64,000 nucleotides of DNA from Lutibacter sp. HS1-25 (GTDB taxonomy: Bacteria > Bacteroidota > Bacteroidia > Flavobacteriales > Flavobacteriaceae): positions 62,001-126,000 of the forward strand of contig NZ_RHLN01000003.1 of the NCBI RefSeq assembly GCF_004121075.1, written 5' to 3'. The position numbers were made by a program, and so were the translations under genes. Below the pieces are notes generated by a model. That model did no database searches. It saw nothing but the letters and a program-made list of their open reading frames with translations, and had not been told where the DNA came from. Below, one piece after another: positions 18,886-25,572 of the stretch (positions are counted from its first letter, which is position 1; every line of letters starts with the position of its first letter).

Positions 18886-20409
18886 TTATTCTTCAAAAAT
18901 AATATGTTGATATGCACCTATGTCTGCTGGTGCAGATCTTAGAGTTCCTAAAATATCGTAAGGTACTTTAATGCTTCCTTGTAGCGCTGATTTTTCTTTA
19001 CCATCCGATTTTTCGCCAATTATCAATTCATTTTCGTAAGGCAATTTAAAATCAGGTTTTCCGTTAAAAATATTGTTTGAATAATGATTGGTATCTTCAA
19101 AATTATATTCGGGAATATTGGTATAAGAATTGCCAAAATCGTTAAATTTTATCAGGTTGTTTTCAAAAAAGTAATTGAAAACCGTTGATTCTTCAGCTTT
19201 ATTTATAATAAGTTCAATACTGTTATTTCCTTCAATAATACAATTGGTGAAATTTGCAGCCAATAAATCACGAGTTTGATCAACTATTTCATTGTCTTGG
19301 ATAAATGAATAATAATTGTTTATCAAAACACTTGGAAACTGACGAATGCCATTATTCCAATAATTTGCAAATGTTGAGTGGGTAAAATTATAAGTACCGC
19401 CAATTGTACAAGCCAAAGATACTTGTCCGCTATTATTAATTACTAAGTTTTCTCCCTTAATATTGGTGTTTCTTCCTAAAATTCCAAAATTAGAGCTGTT
19501 GTATATTTGCGTGTTTTTAATAGTTAAAGTAGGGGTAGAGGTGCTACCTATAGAATCCATAATAATACCCGCAGTTGCATTTTTAATAATGGTGTTATTA
19601 ATGCTATGGTTTTTACTGCCTGATCGCAGCCAAATACTTCCCCATTGACCAGGAATATTACTTAACTCAGGTTCTAATCTGTCACCTTCAATAATTACTT
19701 CGTTATTTAATTCTCCGTTAATAATAAGTGTTGCGTCTTTGTCTACAATTAATCCTGAATTGTTATGAAAATAAATATTTGCACCAGCTTCAATAGTTAA
19801 TTTTTTTGTTGAAGGAACAGCGCAATATCCATAAATTACATATGGTTTTTCATTTGTAAAAGTGGTATTGTCTTCTAAATAAAACCCATTTACGGTAATT
19901 TCCTTACCTTCAGCATCAATTCCAATAGGTATGGTTTCTATAAAGCCGTTTGCATCTTTTGAAGGATATAAAAAATAAGCATCTTTAACCAGTGTAACTA
20001 ATTTGATATCTTGAAAATACCCACCACCAGAAAACTCGATAGAATCAGTATAAATTGGGTTTGGTACTTTGTTAAAATCGATTGTGGTTTCAATAAAAAT
20101 ATAGATGCTGTCTTTTGCTGAAATTTCAACGTTTTCAAAATATTTACCCGAAGCTCCATCAACATTTAAGCGATAAAATGAGTTTTCTCCTCTTCCTAAT
20201 TTAATGGTTGGAATTGAAATATTTTTATTGCCTTTATTGTAAACTTTTAACTGATAAGTACTTGATCCTATATTGGTAAAAACGGTATCTAAATAAACAG
20301 TATCTTTTGAAAACAAAAGTTTCCCCGAACTAAGTTCGGCTGAAAAATCTTCTCTGCATGAAGTTAAAAGCAGTGTTATTGTAATTATAAAAATAGAGCA
20401 AAAGCGCAT
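18886..20409 (-). CDS. Predicted surface lipoprotein with right-handed parallel beta-helix
   Basis: Not matched to a named gene. From ATG 20409 it begins with a signal peptide and lipobox (LLLTSC-REDF); the acidic residues after Cys resemble the lipoprotein surface-export signal described in Bacteroidota. An Ig-like N-terminal domain (SKDTVYLDTVFTNIGSSTYQLKVYNKGN) is followed by repeated beta-helix rungs: LTIEAGANIYFHNNSGLIV, ATLIINGELNNEVIIEGD, NHSINNTIIKNATAGIIMDS and TLTIKNTQIYNSSNFGILGRN. The end (LRSAPADIGAYQH) resembles the DIGAYE tail common in right-handed beta-helix proteins. An upstream in-frame ATG (20469) lies in a large inverted repeat and is unlikely to be used. Role unknown; it leads a three-gene unit. 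Confidence 0.78.
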   Translation of the reverse strand: MRFCSIFIITITLLLTSCREDFSAELSSGKLLFSKDTVYLDTVFTNIGSSTYQLKVYNKGNKNISIPTIKLGRGENSFYRLNVDGASGKYFENVEISAKDSIYIFIETTIDFNKVPNPIYTDSIEFSGGGYFQDIKLVTLVKDAYFLYPSKDANGFIETIPIGIDAEGKEITVNGFYLEDNTTFTNEKPYVIYGYCAVPSTKKLTIEAGANIYFHNNSGLIVDKDATLIINGELNNEVIIEGDRLEPELSNIPGQWGSIWLRSGSKNHSINNTIIKNATAGIIMDSIGSTSTPTLTIKNTQIYNSSNFGILGRNTNIKGENLVINNSGQVSLACTIGGTYNFTHSTFANYWNNGIRQFPSVLINNYYSFIQDNEIVDQTRDLLAANFTNCIIEGNNSIELIINKAEESTVFNYFFENNLIKFNDFGNSYTNIPEYNFEDTNHYSNNIFNGKPDFKLPYENELIIGEKSDGKEKSALQGSIKVPYDILGTLRSAPADIGAYQHIIFEE

Positions 20410-20460
20410 TTGTAAGTTTTTGTAAATATAAAAAATATTAGAGATAAAAATACCAGATAA

Positions 20461-20500
20461 AATGCGCATATAAATTAATTTTAAAATTTATATGCGCATT
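20461..20500 (-). terminator. Large perfect hairpin after the glutamine cyclotransferase gene
   Basis: Two 16-bp arms (AATGCGCATATAAATT and its exact reverse complement) with an 8-nt loop, followed on the minus strand by TTTTAT. It lies 22 nt after the cyclotransferase stop and 52 nt before the lipoprotein ATG. It probably acts as a terminator, but its GC-poor distal stem and short T-tract are unusual. Confidence 0.6.
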
Positions 20501-20521
20501 GGTAAATTTTATTTAAAAGGT

Positions 20522-21559
20522 TTATTGTTTTTTAAATAGCTCAATTTCATACAACTTACCCCAATGTTTACCAGTTACAAATAATCGGTTATTTTCTTTG
20601 TCGTAGGCTATACCATTTAAAACATCGTCGTGTTCTTCTAAATTTTGTTCTTTCAAAATTAAATCTTTTAAACTGTTTAAATTTGCAACTCCTTCAACTT
20701 TTCCATTGGTTGGATTTACAATTAAGATAGAATTTTGTTGCCACACATTGGCATATATCATTCCATTTACATATTCAAGTTCGTTTAAATTTTCAACTTT
20801 TCGTGTATCGGTATAAGCTTCAATATAGCTTTCTTCAACCAAAGTTTCAGGATTTAAAAACCAAATATTTTCAGTACCATCAGTTTTAATAATTTGTTTG
20901 TTGTTATGTGTAAGTCCCCAACCTTCGCGACTTTTGGTATATTTAAATTCTCCTTCTTTTTCAAAAGTGTCTAAATTGTATATAAAGCCAAGGCCACCTT
21001 TCCAGGTTAGTTGGTAAATTTTGTTGTTAAAAATAGTTATGCCTTCTCCAAAATATTTTGCATCTAAATCTTTTTGTTGTAAAACTTTTCCAGTTGTTAA
21101 ATCTACTTTTCTAATAGATGATTCACCATTTCGTCCAGTGCCTTCATATAAAAAACCATTATAATATTCTAAGCCTTGCGTGTAGGCACCTTTGTCGTGT
21201 GGATAGGTATTTACAATTTTGTACGAATAAATAGCTGGAGGCGTATCTGCCATAATATAAATTGGGCTTGTTACTTTTTCAGTTTTATGATCATAAAAAA
21301 CAAGAGCATTAATTGTGTGCTTTCCTAATTTGTAATCTTTAACATTTAAAGTAGCAGTATTGTTTGTGCTTTTTATTTTTGTATTTCCTATTGAAAATTG
21401 AACAGAATCGATTGGTTTATTACCTTTTTCTGAAATTGAAATGGTTAATTCTTGATTAGATTGAATTTTTTTAGGTGCATTTAATATAAATTTGTACTCA
21501 CTTTTACATGAAATTACTGCTAGAAATAGGGTAAAACCTAGAAAATATTTGTGTAACAT
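20522..21559 (-). CDS. Glutaminyl-peptide cyclotransferase (glutamine cyclotransferase family) lipoprotein
   Basis: Plant-type glutaminyl cyclase, a five-bladed beta-propeller that converts N-terminal Gln to pyroglutamate. The 345-residue protein has a lipobox (LAVISC), an Ig-like N-terminal extension (about 25-105), then the propeller with family motifs YTQGLEYYNGFLYEGTG, KYFGEGITIFNNKIYQLTW, REGWGLTHNNKQIIKTDGT, NLNELEYVNGMIYANVW and NGIAYDKENNRLFVTGKHW. In Bacteroidota, exported proteins often begin with Gln after signal peptidase cleavage, so the enzyme probably acts on periplasmic or surface proteins. It is monocistronic and divergent from rpmE2. Confidence 0.9.
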   Translation of the reverse strand: MLHKYFLGFTLFLAVISCKSEYKFILNAPKKIQSNQELTISISEKGNKPIDSVQFSIGNTKIKSTNNTATLNVKDYKLGKHTINALVFYDHKTEKVTSPIYIMADTPPAIYSYKIVNTYPHDKGAYTQGLEYYNGFLYEGTGRNGESSIRKVDLTTGKVLQQKDLDAKYFGEGITIFNNKIYQLTWKGGLGFIYNLDTFEKEGEFKYTKSREGWGLTHNNKQIIKTDGTENIWFLNPETLVEESYIEAYTDTRKVENLNELEYVNGMIYANVWQQNSILIVNPTNGKVEGVANLNSLKDLILKEQNLEEHDDVLNGIAYDKENNRLFVTGKHWGKLYEIELFKKQ

Positions 21560-21606
21560 AACTTAATTAAGTTTTTTTGAAAGATTTATGTAAATAAAAT
21601 AAATTA

Positions 21607-21640
21607 TTTGTTTGAAGTTTCAAAAATATAGTTAAATTTG
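21607..21640 (+). promoter_or_regulatory. Promoter of the L31 gene
   Basis: Overlapping TTTG boxes (21607-21610 and 21611-21614) stand 22 and 18 nt before TAAATTTG (21633-21640). On the opposite strand TATTTTTG (21621-21628) could serve the divergent cyclotransferase gene, so two face-to-face promoters may overlap here. Confidence 0.75.
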
Positions 21641-21679
21641 CAGTCTTAAAAATAAAAACAGCATTAAAACGAGTTTACG

Positions 21680-21931
21680 ATGAGAAAAGGTATACACCCA
21701 GAAAATTATAGAATGGTAGCATTTAAAGATATGTCTAATGAAGATGTGTTTTTAACTCGTTCAACAGTAAATACTAAAGAAACTTTAGAAGTTGACGGTG
21801 TTGAATATCCTTTAGTAAAATTAGAGATTTCAAGAACATCACATCCTTTTTATACAGGTAAATCTAAATTAATTGATACTGCAGGACGTATTGACAAGTT
21901 CAAATCTAAATATGCTAAATTTAAAAAATAA
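21680..21931 (+). CDS. rpmE2: 50S ribosomal protein L31 type B
   Basis: Ribosomal large-subunit protein bL31. The 83-residue sequence starts [20 protein letters not shown] and ends with the conserved [28 protein letters not shown]. It is the zinc-independent type B paralogue: there is no CxxC pair. It has its own promoter and terminator and stands alone between divergent and convergent neighbours. Confidence 0.97.
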   Translation: MRKGIHPENYRMVAFKDMSNEDVFLTRSTVNTKETLEVDGVEYPLVKLEISRTSHPFYTGKSKLIDTAGRIDKFKSKYAKFKK

Positions 21932-21950
21932 GCATATTGTTACACTATAT

Positions 21951-21982
21951 AAAAAAGCCTTAACTTTTGTTAAGGCTTTTTT
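21951..21982 (+). terminator. Terminator after rpmE2
   Basis: A stem AAAAGCCTTAAC/GTTAAGGCTTTT with a TTTT loop, flanked by A and T runs, 20 nt past the L31 stop. Confidence 0.92.
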
Positions 21983-22104
21983 ATTGTTTGATATTTTATA
22001 AACTTTTCTACTTTAAAAATTGTAGTATTTTAATGCTTAATGCCAAAAATGCACAAACAATTTACTTAGTAAAGTTGACTTAAGAACTTTTGTGATAAGC
22101 TTTT

Positions 22105-22572
22105 TTAATTTCTTAAAGTCGCAATTAATTTTTTGGGAGTTAAAAGCAATTCAAAAGCATTGTGAATGTTTTTACAAATAATATCTGCATTTATTAAAGT
22201 TGAAGTGCAAATACCTTCGTTTTCTAATATTCCAACGCCTACAATAGCTTCTTTTAGCATTAATTGATCGTTTCTGCCATTTCCAAAGGCAACTGTATTT
22301 AAAGGGTTTAATTCTTTTAAAATGGCCAATTTTTGTTCACTTTGATTTTCACTTGAAATTTTTATAATCTCACAATTTAGGTGTTTTAATTGGTTTTCAA
22401 CAGTATCAAATGTATCGGCAGTAATTACATATATTTTGATGCTTTTTGATAGTTTATTGATAAGCAAATCCATATCATAAATCAATTCACCATTGTTTGC
22501 GATTGTTCCGTTAAAGTCGCAAAGTAAATTTTTGATTTCAATTTTTTTATATCCTGGGATATCTATTGTCAT
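22105..22572 (-). CDS. Small HAD-superfamily protein (soluble P-type ATPase-like)
   Basis: A 155-residue HAD-fold protein: motif I is DFNGT (residues 19-23), motif II lies in VITAD, a motif III Lys may be in EQKLAILKEL, and motif IV is FGNGRNDQLML. This matches the stand-alone group resembling the phosphorylation domain of P-type ATPases (COG4087-like). The usual second Asp of motif I (DxDxT), the general acid of HAD phosphatases, is Asn here, so phosphatase activity is doubtful and the role is unknown. It lies downstream of pdhC but is separated from it by a terminator. Confidence 0.75.
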   Translation of the reverse strand: MTIDIPGYKKIEIKNLLCDFNGTIANNGELIYDMDLLINKLSKSIKIYVITADTFDTVENQLKHLNCEIIKISSENQSEQKLAILKELNPLNTVAFGNGRNDQLMLKEAIVGVGILENEGICTSTLINADIICKNIHNAFELLLTPKKLIATLRN

Positions 22573-22600
22573 ATTTTGTTATTTTAAAACTAGGGTTTAA

Positions 22601-22630
22601 AAAAACCCATTGTGAAAACAATGGGTTTTT
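22601..22630 (-). terminator. Terminator after pdhC
   Basis: A 13-bp perfect stem AAAAACCCATTGT/ACAATGGGTTTTT with a 4-nt loop, 21 nt past the pdhC stop on the minus strand. Confidence 0.92.
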
Positions 22631-22650
22631 AAATATTTTGAAGCTAAATG

Positions 22651-24315
22651 TTAAGCTAACATAGCAACTGGATTCTCAATATACTGTTTTAAGGTATTCA
22701 TAAAAGCAGCACCTACAGCACCATCAATAGTTCTGTGGTCACAAGCTAAAGTTAATGTCATTACATTTCCAACAACAATTTCTCCTTTTTTAACAACAGG
22801 TTTTTGTTTAATTCCACCAACAGATAAAATTGCTGAGTTAGGTTGGTTGATAATAGAAGTAAAATGATCTACACCAAACATACCTAAATTAGAAACTGTA
22901 AAAGTAGAACCCGACATTTCAGCAGGTGTTAATTTTTTGTTTTTAGCTTTGATTGCTAAATCTTTTATTTCAGCACCAATTTGAGTTAAACTCTTAGAAT
23001 CTGTAAAAGGAATTACAGGAACTACCAAGCCATCTTCAATAGCAACAGCTACACCAATAGAGATGTGATTGTTGTAGATAGTTTGTTCGTTTGTCCACTC
23101 AGTATTAATTTGTGGGTGCGATTTTAATGCCATAGCACAAGCTTTTACAACTAAGTCATTAAAAGATATTTTTGTATCTGGTAATGCATTGATTGTTTCT
23201 CTAGATGCAATAGCATTGTCCATGTCAATTTCCATTGTCACAGTAAAGTTTACTGCAGTAGTTTGAGAATTGTCAAGCGCTTTAACAATTGCTTTACGCA
23301 TTTGAGAATTTTTCACTTCAGTTCTACTGATTTCTCCAGCAGGAGCAGCAACAACAGTTGCAGCAGCAACAGCAGTTTCAACAACAGGATTGTAATTTTC
23401 AATATCTGTTTTTACAATTCTACCACCTTCTCCAGTACCAACAACTTTTGCTAAGTTTATTCCTTTTTCTTCAGCTAAAACTCTTGCAAGAGGAGAAGCT
23501 ACAATACGTCCATTTTCAGAATTAATTGCGCTTACTTTTTTAGTAGCTGTTGTATTTGCATTATTTGTGGTTGTTGTAGGATTCTTTTTTTCTACTACAA
23601 ATTCTGTAGGAGCTTGTTCTTTAGGTGCAGCAGCTACAGGAGCAGCAGCAACAGAACCAAATCCAGCTACAACAGCAGTTACATCTGTTCCAGCTTCACC
23701 AATAATGGCTAATAAAGAATCTACAGGAGCATTTTCACCTTCTTGTAAACCAACATATAACAATGTTCCTTCATTAAAAGATTCAAATTCCATTGTGGCT
23801 TTGTCAGTTTCAATTTCAGCAAGGATATCACCTTCAGAAACTTTGTCACCAACTTTTTTCAACCATGAAGCTACAGTACCATCTGTCATAGTATCACTTA
23901 AACGAGGCATTGTAACAACAGTAATATTATCTGGAACTACAAAAGCTTCAGCAGCAGGTGCAGTTTCAGTTTTAGCAGGAGCAGCATCAGTTTTTTCAGC
24001 AGCAACAGGTGCTGGAGTTTCTTCTTTTGCAGTTGTTTTGGTAGCACCTCCGGCTAACAATGCAGAAATATCTTCACCTTGTTCACCTATAATTGCTAAT
24101 AAGCTATCAACAGGAGCTGTTTCCCCTTCTTGCAATCCAATATGTAATAAGTAACCTTCGTTAAAAGATTCAAATTCCATTGTAGCTTTGTCAGTTTCAA
24201 TTTGAGCAAGGATATCTCCTTCTTCAATTTTATCCCCTACTTTTTTTAACCACTGTGCTACAACTCCTTCAGTCATTGTATCACTTAAACGGGGCATTGT
24301 AATAATTTCTGCCAT
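22651..24315 (-). CDS. pdhC: Pyruvate dehydrogenase complex dihydrolipoyl acetyltransferase (E2)
   Basis: Core E2 subunit that moves acetyl groups from lipoyl-lysine to CoA. In order: two lipoyl domains, each with the lipoylated Lys in ETDKATMEFES, joined by Ala/Pro/Thr-rich flexible linkers; a peripheral-subunit-binding domain (VASPLARVLAEEKGINLAKVVGTGEGGRI); and a C-terminal acyltransferase domain with NDLVVKACAMAL, GLVVPVI and catalytic HRTIDGAVGA. The 554 residues with two lipoyl domains are typical of Bacteroidota PDH. Its ATG directly abuts the pdhA stop (TAGATG). E1 beta and E3 are not in this window. Confidence 0.96.
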   Translation of the reverse strand: MAEIITMPRLSDTMTEGVVAQWLKKVGDKIEEGDILAQIETDKATMEFESFNEGYLLHIGLQEGETAPVDSLLAIIGEQGEDISALLAGGATKTTAKEETPAPVAAEKTDAAPAKTETAPAAEAFVVPDNITVVTMPRLSDTMTDGTVASWLKKVGDKVSEGDILAEIETDKATMEFESFNEGTLLYVGLQEGENAPVDSLLAIIGEAGTDVTAVVAGFGSVAAAPVAAAPKEQAPTEFVVEKKNPTTTTNNANTTATKKVSAINSENGRIVASPLARVLAEEKGINLAKVVGTGEGGRIVKTDIENYNPVVETAVAAATVVAAPAGEISRTEVKNSQMRKAIVKALDNSQTTAVNFTVTMEIDMDNAIASRETINALPDTKISFNDLVVKACAMALKSHPQINTEWTNEQTIYNNHISIGVAVAIEDGLVVPVIPFTDSKSLTQIGAEIKDLAIKAKNKKLTPAEMSGSTFTVSNLGMFGVDHFTSIINQPNSAILSVGGIKQKPVVKKGEIVVGNVMTLTLACDHRTIDGAVGAAFMNTLKQYIENPVAMLA

Positions 24316-25308
24316 CTATCTATGTTTTAAAAATGGATAATCTTGTTGATCATACACCATATCGTATAATTGTTGAGCTTCTGGGAATGGAGACTCCTCA
24401 GCGAATTTTTGACATTCATCAACTTTAGCTTTAACTTCTTTGTCCCATTCTTTAACTTCTTTTTCTGTAGCGTATTTTTTCTTATAAATAACATCTAACA
24501 CTTGAGTAATTGGGTCAATTTTACGATATTCATCCACTTCATCTTTTGTTCTGTAGTGTTGAGCGTCACTCATTGAGTGTCCTCTATATCTGTAAGTTTT
24601 AATATCTAATAATGTAGGTCCGTCACCTCTTCTTGCTCTTTCAATAGCTTCTTCCATTGCTTCAGCAACTTTAATAGGATTCATTCCATCAACTGGCCCA
24701 CAAGGCATTTCGTAACCTAAACCAAGTTTCCAAATATCTTCGTGGTTTGCAGTACGACTTACTGAAGTTCCCATTGCGTATCCATTGTTTTCACAAATAA
24801 ACACAACAGGTAATTTCCAGGTAATAGCCATGTTAAAAGTTTCGTGTAAAGAACCTTGACGCGCAGCACCATCACCAAAATAGGTTAATGTTACACCGTC
24901 TCTACCAAAATATTTGTCAGCAAAAGCCAAACCAGCACCTAAAGGTATTTGTCCACCTACAATTCCGTGACCACCATAAAAATTATGTTTAGGAGAGAAA
25001 ATATGCATAGATCCCCCCATACCTTTTGATGTTCCTGTAACCTTACCTAACAGTTCAGCCATAATTCTTTTAGGATCTTCTCCTAATCCAATTGGTTGAA
25101 CGTGATTACGGTATGCTGTAATCATCTTGTCATTTTTACCCATTACGTGTAATGCACCAGCTAGTACTGCTTCCTGACCATTGTACAAATGTAGAAATCC
25201 ACGAACTTTTTGTTGAATATAAAGAGCCGCTAATTTATCTTCGAATTTTCTCCAAAAAAGCATGTCTTTATACCAATTGATATAGGTTTCTTTAGTGATT
25301 TTTTTCAT
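24316..25308 (-). CDS. pdhA: Pyruvate dehydrogenase E1 component, alpha subunit
   Basis: Thiamine-diphosphate-dependent decarboxylase subunit. At 330 residues it matches two-chain PDH E1 alpha: YNGQEAVLAGALHVM, the MGGSMHIF segment, GGQIPLGAGLAFA, the ThDP/Mg motif GDGAARQGSLHETFNMA...ENNGYAMGTS, and the phosphorylation-loop-like YRYRGHSMSDAQHYRTK. It forms an operon with pdhC, which starts at the next base. Its E1 beta partner must be encoded elsewhere, which is common in flavobacteria. A TACTTTTG box lies upstream. Confidence 0.96.
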   Translation of the reverse strand: MKKITKETYINWYKDMLFWRKFEDKLAALYIQQKVRGFLHLYNGQEAVLAGALHVMGKNDKMITAYRNHVQPIGLGEDPKRIMAELLGKVTGTSKGMGGSMHIFSPKHNFYGGHGIVGGQIPLGAGLAFADKYFGRDGVTLTYFGDGAARQGSLHETFNMAITWKLPVVFICENNGYAMGTSVSRTANHEDIWKLGLGYEMPCGPVDGMNPIKVAEAMEEAIERARRGDGPTLLDIKTYRYRGHSMSDAQHYRTKDEVDEYRKIDPITQVLDVIYKKKYATEKEVKEWDKEVKAKVDECQKFAEESPFPEAQQLYDMVYDQQDYPFLKHR

Positions 25309-25342
25309 TATGATTATAGGATATTTGATTTATATCGAAATG

Positions 25343-25350
25343 CAAAAGTA
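25343..25350 (-). promoter_or_regulatory. -7 element of the pdhA-pdhC promoter
   Basis: On the minus strand TACTTTTG matches TAnnTTTG, with TTTT (one mismatch to TTTG) 19 nt upstream. It lies 34 nt before the pdhA ATG. Confidence 0.65.
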
Positions 25351-25512
25351 CTATTTTGAGCGATAGTAAAAAAGGAACTGCTTATATTTTTTATGTTAAT
25401 ATTACTGGTTTACCAATTATTGAAATTTTTCCTATTTTTTTGAATGAATGAAATTTTTAATGCAGTTGAATTAAGAAAACTGTAATTTTTGAAATTTAAT
25501 TTATTTTGAAAT

Positions 25513-25545
25513 TAAAAAGCCCCACGTATTTGTGAGGCTTTTTTA
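25513..25545 (-). terminator. Terminator after gcvP
   Basis: A stem AAAAAGCC(c)CAC / GTG(a)GGCTTTTT with a short loop, T-rich on the minus-strand side. It lies 28 nt past the gcvP stop. The remaining intergenic sequence up to the pdhA promoter is plain AT-rich DNA. Confidence 0.82.
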
Positions 25546-25572
25546 GTGTAATATGCGTTAAAAACGCTTAAA

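Noticed and set aside
23567-24154. 195-codon plus-strand reading frame
   Set aside because: It lies antisense to the Ala/Pro-rich linkers and lipoyl domains of pdhC; its Ser/Ala-rich composition is the shadow of those repeats.
25309-25572. Search for a hidden small gene or a riboswitch in the gap between gcvP and pdhA
   Set aside because: It holds the gcvP terminator and the pdhA promoter box only; no conserved aptamer-like pairing or coding frame was seen.
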